64,000 nucleotides of DNA from Haematococcus lacustris (taxonomy: Eukaryota > Chlorophyta > Chlorophyceae > Chlamydomonadales > Haematococcaceae): contig JASKMD010000020.1 of the NCBI GenBank assembly GCA_030144725.1, positions 1,715,631 through 1,779,630 on the forward strand. The letters run 5' to 3'. Below the pieces are notes generated by a model, which was not told the origin of the DNA, did no database searches, and was given only the letters and a program-made list of their open reading frames with translations. The position numbers and the translations under genes were made by a program. Position 1 is the first letter of the stretch. Each line of letters begins with the position of its first letter. Below are positions 33,406-45,136 of this stretch, one piece after another.

Positions 33406-34469
33406 GGCCCGGTTCGCACTCGATTCGTTTTTCGATATTTGATGTCGTTGGCGGTTATCTGGTGAACTGTCGCGCTTTAGTTGGCTGGCTTCGCTGACGG
33501 GCGGCTAGTGGTGTAAGGCTGGATAAGGCTGGATAGGGACGCAGAAGCTGATGCGCTAGAGGAGGAGGAGTGGGAGCGTCTTCGCGAAGATGAGATTGCT
33601 GATGATGACCGACGACGGCGAGAGTTCGAAGACCTTATGGTCATGGTTGTGCTTGCGCAAGGGCGCCCACCAGTACGGTAGGATGCCGCAGCCACATGTC
33701 CAACATGTCGTCAGTACCTACTTGTCCTAACTATCGTCGCATCACCTGCAAATAAATCGCAGAAGGCGTTGGACTGTCAGGCCCCGGTCCTTGCCATTTT
33801 ACAGCGCCGTCCTCTTGGCAGATGACTCCAACGGCCAGCGTCTCGTCGATGACAATCAGTACGTCCGGCTGTTCAGGATGGGGCGAGGCACATTCGACTG
33901 GCTCACGCGTCAGCTCGAGCCCCACATCAGGACTCGAGAGCTCAGTGCCGGTGAACGTTTGGCACTCGCGCTCAGGTACCTTGCCTCCGGTGCCACAATG
34001 CGGGTTGTATCCGGCGACATGGGCCGGGGCCGGCTGCGCCTGTGCTTGAGCCTGTGCTCGAGCCCGTAATACGAGTTGTAGCTGACCCAGAAGCATCGGG
34101 TTGAGCTGCTGCATTTGTCGCCGCTGCTCGGCTACCCTGCTCGAAAGATTCCATCACCTGAAACCTGATTCAACTGACCCGTCATTCTTCATCATTCTAC
34201 CCCCGATTCAAACGCGGCGAAAAGGAGGCTAGAATGATGAAGCGTGACGGGCGGGTACTGTCGTTAAAGTGCACGAACCGACGAAACCGACCGCCCCTCG
34301 CTGTCTCCTTTTGGGCTGCTGAGCAGCTCCCCTAACTGCTGCAAATGCAGGGTCTGATCGTGCTGGGTCACAACGAACAGCTACGCAGCCAGTGGCTCGG
34401 AACGGGAAAAAGCGCGTCGGTTGGCCGCGAATAATTCAAAATACAAAATTTGCGAGTGCGAACCGGGCC
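33406..34469 (+). mobile_element. PIF/Harbinger DNA transposon, internally deleted
   Basis: The left end GGCCCGGTTCGCACTCG (from 33406) is repeated inverted at the right end (to 34469). CAT target duplications flank it at 33403-33405 and 34470-34472. The unoccupied form of the target is visible elsewhere in the window: reading 52978 back to about 52928 on the minus strand gives cagaacaa..aacttgc.tgacttcatgttgagcccatg without the insert. The interior carries the start of a transposase and a hairpin (34178-34252, cattcttcatcattcta facing tagaatgatgaag). Confidence 0.85.
33530..34069 (+). pseudogene. Harbinger (DDE_Tnp_4/HARBI1-like) transposase, N-terminal piece
   Basis: An acidic/basic N-terminal stretch (DALEEEEWERLREDEIADDD) precedes an intron-like gap beginning near 33676 and ending at the acceptor 'aaatcgcag' near 33761. 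The sequence then resumes with RSLPFYSAVLLADDSNGQRL and the family signature YVRLFRMGRGTFDWLTRQL, followed by ERLALALRYLASGATMRVV. The DDE catalytic domain is absent; the frame ends at 34069. It sits inside the terminal repeats at 33406 and 34469, so the enzyme fragment and ends belong together. Inactive copy. Confidence 0.75.
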
Positions 34470-34485
34470 CATGTTGAGCCCATGT

Positions 34486-37400
34486 CAGCTGTGACACCCG
34501 TGAGAAAAAGTTCGAATGGGCCAGCATGGGCCAACCAGGCCACCTCGTGCCGCGATTTTTGCACCCGCTTGCTGCATAAGTCTAGTCAGGGCTGTCCCTT
34601 GATTATTCCTTGCGCCCGCCAAAGTGGACCCCTCGAAGCAAAGCTTGTTTGGGTCATAGCTGGAAGTTTAGAGGTGCTGTGGTGAGCCCCACGTAGCCCC
34701 GTGCTCGAGTTGTGACCTTTTGCCGAACACATGTCGTCGGCCGTCTTGCTGGGTTGGCTGTCAGTAAGAACATTCCGCTTTTGTTCCGATGCGTAGCTGC
34801 AGAAATGAGCGCGTGAGCTTAACTAACCGTGGCCCCGACCGCGACCATGCAGGGCTGCTGCAAACCCGGCCCCCGGTCCAGCCTGGGCGAGTTCTGGATT
34901 GAAACTACACAGTCAGCTCCACTTTAGCATAAGGTACGCGATGGGTTAAGCTGCACCACAATGCTTTCAGTGAGTGAACAATGGCAGGGATTCATATCAT
35001 GTCACACACTATGAGGTGTCACATGGCACATGTGTAACCAGTAGGCCTGGAACTTGTGTGGTGTGCTGACAGTGCTTATATCAACTCCCTTCCGTGATTT
35101 CATCTAAAGGTAAAATTGCAGGCAATTACAGCATAGTTATAACCGCAGACTGCAATGCCATGGATGATGTCATTGCCCAACAATACATCCCATGCATCAC
35201 TTGCTGTGTGTGCTCTGCAGGTGCATGCCTACGTTCCCACATCCTCTTAAAGGCCGGTCCGTGCTGCTTGAGGGCATTGTGGTGAAGTTAGACCGATGCG
35301 TTCTTTGCACGGTGTCGACTGCACCATGCGTGATAGGCAGATGGCAAGCATGGACAGCTTTATGCGTGGCACCTAATGTGGAGGGGACAGACGCTATCTG
35401 GGAAGTACGTGATGCTTCTAAACTTAGCGGCCCAGCGCGTGGTGATGCCCTAGGGCCAGCCACCCTTGTGGACAACACACTCCGAGTTGGGTGTGAGGCA
35501 ATGCGCCTCCCCCTTGTGGCCCACTACAAGTGTGTGCAACGGTCGAGGGTGGAGGCTAGCATTTGCCCACACTCACCGGGCAACAACGTCAGCAGCAGCA
35601 GCAGCAGCAGGGGTGGTGGTGGGGAGGGGGCAGGAGGGCAGGGTGTGGGGCTGGGGCAGTGGGCACCATCCCCCACTCGCTCTCAGCCACTTGGCCCAGC
35701 GCCGGGCAACAACAGCAGCAGCAACAGCAGGGGTGGTGGTGGGGGGGGGGCAGGAGGGCAGGGTGTGGGGCTTGGGCAGTGGGCACAAATCTCTCCCTCG
35801 GGAGGCAGCAACAACGGTGGCATGGGGACTGCAGCGGTTGTGCTGAACCTGTCCGCCCAGCCCTATCAACACATAAAAGGTACGTTAAGAAGGTACTTAC
35901 ATTTTATGATTTGAATCTTAGCTTATTCAACAAAACAACTGCATCTGCACCTCCTCATCTTTACAATCACTACAGCTTTCTGCCATACCATCTGCCATCT
36001 TTGCATGCATGCATGCATGCATGTCATGCACACAAGTCGTATGCAACACATGCAAAAATGCTCCCATGTGTGCATTGCATGTGTTGACAGTGTACCCACC
36101 GCTGATGTCAACCTATCCTCGCACACCCATCAAGGTTCTCAGGCAGTCCCTACCCCACCCACCCCACCCTCCGACCTCCACCACCTCCCAAAACCGTCAT
36201 CACAGTCCTCTTGTGACCCGACACCCGCCCCGCCCATCCCAAGCACACGCGTGGACGCACTGCAGCGGGAGGTCATCAGGCTCAAAAAGCAGCTTGTCAG
36301 GGCAAAAGCCATGCGGTTACCACCTGTGGCCAGACTCGCCCTAGCCTACGTGCGCAATGAGTACCAAATGAGGCAGATCTTGCGCTCAGCGGGGCTCATG
36401 GCTGAGGGGCGTGGGCAGGAGGGGACTCAGGGCAAGGATCATGAGCCACCAACGCCCCCTATGCGCGGCCAAGTTGTGCACCTTGAGGAACCTCGAAGGG
36501 GTGTTGGCCCAAGGGGCAGGGTTGACCATGCACATTACCTTAGAGCCCTCGAGATGCAGGTGGACACCGGGCTGTCCTTCAACGCAATACCCAAGGCCTT
36601 GAAGGGCAGCTTTGCTGTCATGGCACCTGGGCAGCAGCTGGAGGTGTCTATCCCATGCGCCAGAAGTTACGGCAGAGCCTCTGAAGACATTGCCTTGACA
36701 GTCACCGAAGGCCAAGCACGTAAGTAAAGCAGCCATAAAAACCTGCGACGAGCAGAGCAGGATTACACATGATGTTGATAGGATACACATGCAGGATGCT
36801 AATGTGCATTGTGGTGTGCAGGTGAGGCCAGAGGTACTGGCTACTGCGCCCTTGCATGGGATGGCAAAGCAAGGAGAGGGCAGGAGCTGCTTGTACTGAA
36901 ATGTTCCGTGGCCCTCCGGGCCCAGCCTCCAGCCCCCTCCTCCGCCCAGCCGGCTGCTGCAGCCCACCCAACCCACCCTCCAGCCCCCTCCGCCCAGCCG
37001 GCTGCTGCAGCCCACCCTCCTACCCAGCCACCCCCGGCCACACCTTTTGCTACAGTCCGTAACACAGCCGCGCTTCGTTCTCGTATTGCATCCGCTGTCT
37101 TTGCTCGTGCACCAAAGAGGACCCATGCCCGCCTCAAAGCTGCTGCTCGAACTTGTTATGCATCCATGGCTCACCCCCCTGCCCCTGCTGCTCCAATGGC
37201 TGCTGCTCCAAAGGCTGCTGCTCCAATGGCTGCTGCTCCGTTGGTTGCTGCTCCAATGGCTGCCCCCGCTGCTCCAATGGCTGCTGATCCAATGGAGTTC
37301 ACTGTGGGATGCTTCCACCCTAAAGCACAAGATTCCTATCATGTGGACACCGGGCTGTCCTTCAACGCAACGGGATGTGAGACAGCTTTGAAGCCGTTGA

Positions 37401-38662
37401 GCAGCAGCAGAGTTGACAGGATGGGGGCGGCGCAGGTTGTAGCCCATGTCAAGGCCCACACAGAGCCATTGTACAACCAGGGTTGCAGCACAAGCTGGCA
37501 GTACACGCAAGCTACAAGAGCAGAAAAGGCGAGAGAAGCGAGCTGCAGCGGAGCTGTCCATCACCATGGAGTTTGCGTCTACAGATACACGACAGCGGTA
37601 CAAGGCCGCAACTGTGGAGCAACAGCTGGCTGCAAAAGAGCAAGCAAGCAATCGGGCAAGGATGGCAAAGCAGCAAATCTAAGCCATAGCCAAGTGTACC
37701 GTTCTACAATACAGCCATTGCCTGAGAAAACAGTGAAGCTCAGCTTAGATCAATTGAGGCAGTTGTGGGGTGTAGTAGGCCGGGGTCCTCCAGCAAAGAC
37801 AGTCTGTGGGCTGCTGGATGCACTGGATGCACATGCACTATGACCAATGTTGAATGGTGCTCTGACCTGTGGATATTACACGACCTCCACCTGCACGAGG
37901 TTGTTGAGATACAGAAACGCAGGATATGCACCTGCAATGTACACATAGCAGGTGCTGCATGTGGTGTGTTGTTGGGCAACGACATCATCCATCACAATGG
38001 AGTCTGCGGTTATAACTATGCTGTAGTTGCCTGCAATTTTACCTTTAGATGAAATTATGGCAAGGGGTTGCTATGAGCACTGTCAACACACCACACAAGT
38101 TTCAGGCCTACTGGTCACACATGTGCCATGTGACACCACATCATGTGTGATGTGGTACTATTCCCTGCCAAGAGGCACACACTTAGTGCATCGTCATGCA
38201 ACCTAATCTATTGCGTACCTTGTGCCATGACGAGCCTACAGGTATGTTTTCAGCCTCAAATTCGCTGTGGCTGGACCGGGGGCCGGGTTTGCAGCATTTC
38301 TGCATGGTCGCAGTCGGGTCCACAATTCATGAGTCCCACGCGTTCATTTTGGCAGCTACGCAGCGATACAAGTGCCAATGTTCTCACTGGCATCGTCGGT
38401 CGCTCCACTTGCAAAGGGCACGAAAGTCAGCGCTCAAGCGATTACAAGCTTTGCGATGCGCATGGGGTCTATTGTACCGCACTCCGTCGACTGGACAGTT
38501 CTCTAGGCTACGCTTGGTCCAGATTCTTGGCAACGGAGGTGGACATCCGGCAGGGAGCTAACAGCGACGCGCTGAGCCCAGCGGTGCAAGTCTTACATGC
38601 TGGGATGGCCTGTACGTGATATGCGAAAAATATTCAAATTTCCGCAGGACGTGTCACAGCTG
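34486..38662 (+). mobile_element. Mutator-like element 1 with ~750-bp inverted repeats
   Basis: The left arm is 34486 to about 35235 and the right arm about 37912 to 38662. They are inverted copies starting CAGCTGTGACAC, with strong identity in the inner ~260 bp (e.g. ggtaaaattgcaggcaa) and patchier identity outward. Length 4177 bp. The same terminal motif and layout occur in the element at 55512-58396, which has a 9-bp target duplication; long inverted repeats plus 9-bp duplications are typical of Mutator-like elements. Here the flanks (agcccatgt and agatgcagc) do not match, so it is older or rearranged. It starts 13 bp after the Harbinger target duplication. Confidence 0.72.
35240..37843 (+). 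CDS. Unrecognised protein carried by Mutator-like element 1
   Basis: I do not recognise it as a transposase. Likely exons are about 35192-35885 (ending QPYQHIK, Gly/Ser-rich repeats GGGGEGAGGQGVGLGQW twice), about 36092-36718 (a coiled-coil-like VDALQREVIRLKKQLVRAK, then PKALKGSFAVMAPGQQLEV), and 36822-37843. The last begins GEARGTGYCALAWDGKARRG, continues ELLVLKC, has Pro/Ala repeats, and ends LRQLWGVVGRGPPAKTV then LLDALDAHAL. A competing frame at 37446-37682 (EQKRREKRAAAELSITMEF) looks more protein-like than the main frame there, so a further intron or frameshift is probable. The LVLKC block and the C-terminus are shared with the element at 55512-58396. Expressed status and exact splicing are unknown. 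Confidence 0.5.
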
Positions 38663-39414
38663 AGATGCAGCTGCAGGATCAGCACGGTCAGGCATAGATG
38701 AGCGCTATTACATCGGTTTGGAATGCCATGTGGACCGTTTTCACTGCAGCGACTGCTCCTCATTGCGAGCAGGCGCTGCTGGAACAGGTCGGGATCGGCG
38801 GTCTGTCGCGACGAAGCCCGCATGAGCCAAACATGCATTTCAGAGATGTGCGCCAGGACGTGTTTGGGATGCCGCATCGTTATGATCACCAGGGATAGGT
38901 TTTCTGCTAGTTGGAACCGGCTGAGTGAGAGGGGAGAGACTACTTTCCAACTACGCCATGCATGCAAGATCTGGTTTTGGCACGTGACGTGGTTACGACC
39001 ACTGCCGTTATCACTCGTAAGCCCCGCCCGGCTCATATGTTACAACCTTAACTCTACAAGTACAGAACGGATCAAGCCACCCAGGACGCAATTCCACTCA
39101 TCCCAAGATGCACGGCACGTGTCCCAAGGTTAAGACATTGCATCTCACTGTGTGGATCACAAGCCCTGCTAGTGGCAGGAAAGCACAAGAACAAACCTGC
39201 TGGCAGCAGCTCTGGGCAAAGCACAGCTATAGTACACAGGAAAACACCAGGGTTGCTGGCAGCAGAGCCACCCTCATCACCCACCATCCCTACCTGCTTG
39301 CAGCTACAAACCATTCATACACAGGCCCAAGCTCTGCCAATGCAGCGTTGAGCCGCCGGCTGTCTGTCTTCTACTGCACGGACCACACTAGCCGCCAGGG
39401 TCATGGGCAGCAGC
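38663..39414. other. Intergenic, no gene recognised
   Basis: This lies between the Mutator-like element and the 3' end of the cysteine protease; no recognisable coding or RNA feature was found. Confidence 0.4.
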
Positions 39415-41703
39415 TCAAGACACCACTTTGTCATGCACCTTCTTGCTGCAAGGCGCATTTCTGCTCCGAGCAAACAGACGGTCCACCAGGGGCTTGAAGG
39501 TGCGCACAGCAGGGGTCTTGGTTAGCCAGGGCTGGGACGCAGCATAGTTGCCGGAGCCAGGCAGGCAGCGGCCGCTGTTGGTGTCGCACACAGGCAAGGT
39601 GGGCGGGCAGCAGTGCTGCTGGTCATCGCAGCACACTGCGTCCTCAATGGGGCAGCAACCCCACTGCAAGCACATGTTCAGGAAGTCCATGACACAGCAG
39701 CAGGTGGTGCGCACTGGGCAGTTGCTGGTCTCGTCGCACGCCACTGGCTGGGGCTTGGGTGGCTTGGGATGGGGGCCAGGCTCAGGGCCAGGCTCCGGGC
39801 CGGGCTCAGGGGGGTTGGGAGTCTGCGACAGTACAGCAGCAGCCAGGCTGAGCTTTGTTCAATGCCACAGGAGGCTGCATTCAGCTCTCAAATGTACATC
39901 CCTTGCAGATCTGCAGACCCAACTATGTCAGCTGAGAGCCAGCTGCAGACCCCAGCAGCAGCCTCACCGTCTTGACTGGGTACGAGGCGATCATAGCGAT
40001 GCCACACATGCCCTCTTTGGCATTGACGCCCGCAGCCAGCCGAATGTAGCCCTGCTCGCCCCACTCTGCAGCCATGAAGCAGGGTGAAGCAAGCTTGTGA
40101 AGATGTTTCACATTCTATACACCACCCCATATCTTATAATACGAGAGCAGCACCACAGGCACCCCAAGACACTTGCATGAATCTTCTTGTGCCTGGGAGT
40201 GCACTTGCATCACACTGCAGCGTTACAGCCCAGAGGGTGCCAAAGGGACGCAGGAACTGACCTGGGCCCCAGCTGTTCTTCACAGTCCAGTAGTTGACGC
40301 CTGAGGCATCAACACCGTAGCCCACTGCCAGCACTCCATGATCAAGGTCAGTGCCACAACTGACGTCAGAGAAGACTCCACCAATGTACAGCTGCACATG
40401 CCGGCAGACAGGCAGCAGTGATGGCTGAGGCAGCTACTGTACTGTTACAGTGTCAGGCAACATGCCAATTGTATGATGGGGTTGCCTGTGACAACGCTTC
40501 ATATTTGCATGCCTGCAGTCCCTTGCTGACTGTGAAGAGTGCAAGCACATAACAGGACAAGCGCTGCAGGGTACATGGGTGTACTCCATGTCTGCTAGCA
40601 TGCCGCTGAATGATGCGTCCACCACAAGCAGACCTTCTCACCTGGAAAGCCTTCTGGTCTGCCTCAATGGCCACACTGACGGGCTGGTGTGCAACCGCCT
40701 TCTTCAACGCTGCCTCATCATTTTCAGGAATGTCTTCGTAGCCATCAATGGTGACCACACGGTGCTTGAGGTGGTTGGCAAGGCATTTGCCTTGCATGGC
40801 AGTGTAGGGGTAGTGCTCCTCTGTATCCACACCCTGTCACAGCAGGGGGGGTCGCGGCCAGGTAACAGGCAGCTTCGCAACGGCTAGAGTTACACCATAC
40901 ATACTATCATAATGCTACAGCTTAATCGTGCATGGCAGGGCATCATTGGTGATGGTTGCTAGAATTACCTTGTTCTTCATGATAAACTGGAACGCGTTGT
41001 CCATGAGTCCCCCTTGGCACCCTTTATCTTCGGACAGATCGCAATCCACCAGCTCTTGCTCGCTCAAGGAAACGAGGGACTTCGTGTAAATGGCGTTTAC
41101 GCCCTCGACCGCTCCAATTGCCGAAAATGCCCAGCATGACCCGCACTGCGCTTGATTTTTCACTGGCGTGACGGCACCCTCCTTGCGCCAGTCGACGGCA
41201 GCGGGCAGGGACTTCTCATCCACGTCGGCATACTTGAAACGGGGAGCTGAGTTAGAAGCCTGCCTCGCAGCACGTTGCTGCTTGTACGCTGCTCCGTTAA
41301 ACCCAAGATAGCGAGCCTTGTACTCCTCGGAGGTCAGGTCCGCGAGTGGGGAAAGGCCGACCCAGTAGCTACGGTGGTTCGCGTTGTGCGCGATGGCGAA
41401 AGCAAGGTTCTCCCGCCAGGCAGCGTACCGAGCTGCCACCTCGCTGCCAGCCAAGCTGTTGACATCGAGCTGAAACTGTGCATAGGGCTTGTTGTGGCGG
41501 ACAGCCCACGCAGCAAAGTGACGTTCTGGTTCAGATGCAGCAGCGGCTAACAGCTGTAGATGCGCGTCTCGGCCCAAGTCTGGATGTGGGGCTGCAGCGG
41601 CGCACAGTCCGGCAAGGGCCAGGAGGGCTACACAGACCAGACTTGACGGCGACATGAAAACCCTTCTGTGAACTGTGGTGCCTTTGAAACTATGGGAGGC
41701 CAT
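39415..41703 (-). CDS. Papain-family cysteine protease with C-terminal granulin domain
   Basis: A secreted or vacuolar endopeptidase of the RD21 type (C1A family). Five exons, 5' to 3' on the minus strand: 41703-40969, 40833-40642, 40391-40262, 40065-39968 and 39822-39415, all phases matching, 520 residues. A start at 41655 would put the signal peptide ([17 protein letters not shown]) at the very N-terminus and is equally likely. An I29-type inhibitory propeptide (about residues 60-120) precedes the mature enzyme. Catalytic residues counted from 41703: Gln184, Cys190 (CGSCWAFS), His327 ([11 protein letters not shown]) and Asn348 (VKNSWGP). A Pro/Gly linker ([15 protein letters not shown]) leads to a Cys-rich granulin domain ([21 protein letters not shown]). 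All introns are GT-AG. It is divergent from the kinase gene, with about 0.5 kb between them. Confidence 0.95.
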
Positions 41704-42247
41704 GGCCCATGGGCTTGTGTGACGTGCGTGACTGATCTTTCACAAATCTCAGCAGGACAAGGAACGTGCTGCCCTGCATACGCTTCTTACCACGTGTGAT
41801 GCTGCTCTGATCACTAGCAGGTTACCGGGTGGACTGGCTGGACTGACCAAAGGGGCACCAGGAGCAGCTCGCGCTGCCGCCCGCAGAACCCATAACCCGC
41901 ATGCACCGGAAGCGTGCTAGTTGCAAATGCCTGTTTGTGAGGGATTGCACCGGCTTGACATGGTTGAGTTTTGGTCCATGGTGCATGGGGCGGGTCTAAA
42001 AATCTCTAGCCAGAGCTGCTAACGGGGTGTGCCAAGCAGCCAAACTATCCACTAATCGGAGTAGGACCCTCATCGTCATGCTAGTAGTGCTGGTTGCGTA
42101 CCATGCACAATTAATCACCAGTTCATAACTACTTGCCTCGACACGTACAGATGGAGGACCGAATGTCAGCCATCCAGGTGCAGCTCTCGTGGCACGCCGA
42201 TCGCCGCGTAATGAAAATCTGTAAGCGTAGTTGACGGAACTCTGCAG
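41704..42247. promoter_or_regulatory. Divergent intergenic region between protease and kinase
   Basis: It separates the minus-strand protease start from the first supported kinase exon, so it should hold the protease promoter and the missing 5' part of the kinase gene. It includes an interspersed repeat (42121-42180). No specific promoter element was identified. Confidence 0.4.
42121..42180 (+). repeat. 60-bp interspersed repeat, copy at 43834-43893
   Basis: 'ttcata.ct.cttgcct' through 'atggagga.cgaatgtcagcc' to 'tccaggtg' is shared with 43834-43893 (inside the kinase gene), and similarity extends patchily upstream in both. On the minus strand both translate as a short LTF.PP..VEA.SYE peptide, which I take to be coincidental. 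Confidence 0.75.
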
Positions 42248-45136
42248 ATCACTTCGCCGGCGGAGGTGGCTCGGCTGCAAGCTGAGAACCAGGAGTTGAA
42301 GCGTCAGCTCGCTGGGGGGTGAGCGACATGTCCAGCATGTCTCCCGCCCCGAACCTTGTCCGGCCACCCTGCGACCCCACCCGCCATTTCTGCTGCTGTC
42401 GCCCCTGTCCCTACCACGGCCTGCCCTGCAGCCCATGCCAGATAAGCTATGACGAGTTAGATGTTCAAGACCAGATAGGTGGAGGCGGCTTCTCCCTTGT
42501 GTATCGAGGCTTGTGGAAGGGCACGCCTGTCGCCATCAAGAAATGGTTTGATCCCAATGCCACCGACCAGCTGGTCCAAGAATTTAGGTAAACCCTCCCC
42601 TCCCTCTCCCCTCTCCTTGCTCCCCGCTCCTAGCACCCCTACCCTTTGCAACCATCTCTAAGCCTGTGCCTGACCCAGACCCACTTTGCCTTGGGATGCA
42701 GGGAGGAGGTGATGACGCTGCAGGCATTGCGCCACCCCAACATCCTGCAGTTCCTGGGGGCCTGCATGAAATTGCCCAACCTTGCCATGGTCACGGAGCA
42801 CCTGCCCCACAGCCTGCACAGCGTGATGTATGGAGGCAGCACACAGTTGGACCGCGCCAGGTCAGGGCCGCTGCCAGCCCTGCCCCTGCCCCTGCCCCTG
42901 CCCCTGCCCCTGCCCCTGCCCCTGCCCCTGCCCCTGCCCCTGCCCCTGCCCCTGCCCCTGCCCCTGCCCCTGCCCCTGCCCCTGCCCCTGCCCCTGCCCC
43001 TGCCCCTGCCCCTGCCTCTGCCCCTGCCCTGCCCCTGCCCCTGCCCCTGCCCCTGCCCCTGTGTGTTTGTAGTTCTTGTTTCGCAGCCATGGGTTATGAC
43101 ACCTCTCACACATTGAGGCAACTTTAGCCGGCACTGCTGCAGCTCCAGTGGCCACACAGCAGGTGTGAAGCAGGTGTCCATGTGGTGGCAACAGGGTGGT
43201 GAGCATAGCTCAGGACATCGCCCGCGCCTTCGTCTATCTTCACTCCAGAAAGCCTCCTGTGGTGAGTGCGGCCAGCCCTACACCCCATGAGGCCACCCCT
43301 ACACCCCATGCAGCCAGCCGTACACCCCATGAGCCAGCCAGGTTCCACCTTAATGCTGTATGGCAGGTGGATTGCATGCCCCACCCACCCTCTGCAGCCC
43401 CGACCAATGCATCTCCAGCCCAATCAGCTCTGGCCCCTGCAGCCACGCCCCCTGCAGCCGTGACCATGCAGCCCATGTCCCACTTTTCCTTGAAGTTCCC
43501 GCCACTGGCTCTGACCTGCTCAGGTGCACCGGGACATCAAGCCCGCCAACTTCTTGCTGGACCGCGCCTGGCGTGTCAAGGTCTGCGACTTCGGCCTAGC
43601 CAGCAACAGCCATGGCCAGGCGGGTGCAGGCACCCCTGCCTACATGGCGCCGGAGCTGCTGGACTCCAAGCCGTACAATGAAAAGGTCAGGCTGGTAGGA
43701 CTAACTTAGTTACTTGTAAGTTAACGGGTTAGGGTTAGGGCTGTGTGTCCAGGGCCATAGCAGCTGCCGGCCCAAGCGGAGCCAAGACATAGGCAGGCAG
43801 CAGCAGCTGCTAACGGGCTAGGCCAAGCAACCATTTCATAGCTCCTTGCCTCCACATGTACATATGGAGGATCGAATGTCAGCCCTCCAGGTGGGCCTTG
43901 CAGGTCCCAGGCGTTGCAGATTGCCTTGCAGTGTTTGCCTTGGGCATCGGGCCAGCAGCAGGAGGAGGTGAGAAGGATGTGGGAGGCGGTGCGGCAGGTT
44001 GGAGGTGAAGGTGGATATGTTGGGGAGTGGCCTGCCACAATGCCTACCTGCCGCTAAGCCACACCTTGACCCATGGTGCAAGCTCATGCTGACCACTCAT
44101 CAATGCGTCTGCAGCCTTCGGATACATTAGCTACAAGCTGATGGTGGTGCTGTTTCTCATACGCCAAGCCTGTTGCTGAACAGGCAGACTTGTAACTGGC
44201 AGGCTTGGCATGGCTTGTCTGCTGTGCCTCTCTGCTGACCCTCTTCCTTCCTGACGCGCCTCAAAGCTTTGGATGCTCTCCTGCTGCCCAGCTGCTGGCT
44301 GGCTGATGGTGGGGATGCGATGTGATGGATGAGGTGTGATGGATGAGGTGTGATGGGTTGGTGATGGGGTCGTCAAGTTGGCGGGCAGTTTCGAGTGAAA
44401 GGGGAGACTATGTGGAGGTGAGGGAGGGCATGGGGTATGGCTGGGAGGGAGGTGGGTTGTTAGAATGAGCGGCATGTCACAATGTGTGCCACGCTGGGAG
44501 GAAGTGTGAGGGCGAGTGAGTACAGGCGTGTGGGCCATGGTGTGGTGCAGGTGGATGTGTACGCCTTTGGTGTGCTGCTGAATGAGATGGTGGCGCGCGA
44601 GGTGCCCTTCTCCAACATGTCAGTGCCAGAGATTCGGGCAGACGTGCTCGCAGGCAAGCGGCCGGACGTGCCCATGTCTTGCCCCAGCACGCTCCAGGTG
44701 AGCAGGGCCACTGGCCGTGGCCAGGACTACGACCAGGGCCAGGGCAGCGTCAGCGCTTAGGCAGGCGGGCAGGCAGGTGGGCAGAGGGAGTGAGAGAAAG
44801 GCAGAGGGAGGCGGAGGCAGGCAGGTGGGCCACAAGACCCCATGAGCTCCTCGCCCACACTCCTCTGTCCATGAACAAGCAAGCTCGTCCTTGTAGCACA
44901 AGCAATACCACCTTGTGGCAACCCACAGCCCGCTCATTCCAGCCCCACCCAACCCTGTCCAGGCCAGCTCTGCCCTCCTTCACATGCCATGCCCTGACCC
45001 CCTGCCCTGACCCCTGCCATGCCCTGACCCCCAGGACATCATCACCAAGTGCTGGGCACAAGACGCCGCCTCACGGCCCTCCTTTGACCGGGTGCTGGAG
45101 CTGCTGAAGGGGGCGGCCAAGACCCTGGGCGGCTGA
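42248..45136 (+). CDS. TKL (Raf/MLK-like) protein kinase, N-terminus missing
   Basis: A cytosolic-type protein kinase. Seven phase-consistent exons: 42248-42318 (coiled-coil [17 protein letters not shown]), 42432-42587, 42702-42860, 43195-43261, 43524-43685, 44551-44697 and 45035-45136, totalling 287 codons. The catalytic domain is complete: glycine loop [16 protein letters not shown] lysine (VAIKKW), [11 protein letters not shown], catalytic loop [41 protein letters not shown] and a terminal [19 protein letters not shown]. This resembles plant/algal Raf-like kinases. The first exon begins in phase after an acceptor (ctctgcag), so at least one upstream exon with the start codon was not found. 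Introns carry a C-rich hexamer array and an interspersed repeat. Substrate unknown. Confidence 0.9.
42880..43063 (+). repeat. (CCCCTG)n hexanucleotide array in kinase intron
   Basis: About 30 tandem cccctg units directly after the exon ending at 42860. The unit is a multiple of three and keeps Pro/Ala, Pro/Leu and Gly/Arg frames open, none of them real genes. Confidence 0.95.
43686..44550. other. Long kinase intron
   Basis: An 865-bp GT-AG intron containing a ggttagggttaggg telomere-like run, the second copy of the 60-bp repeat (43834-43893) and a GGTGTGATGGATGA-type tandem near 44310-44345. No independent gene. Confidence 0.6.

Noticed and set aside
43240..43476. Small proteins within kinase introns (e.g. 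[14 protein letters not shown])
   Set aside because: Shadow frames of intron and exon sequence of the kinase; exons with kinase motifs on the plus strand explain the region.
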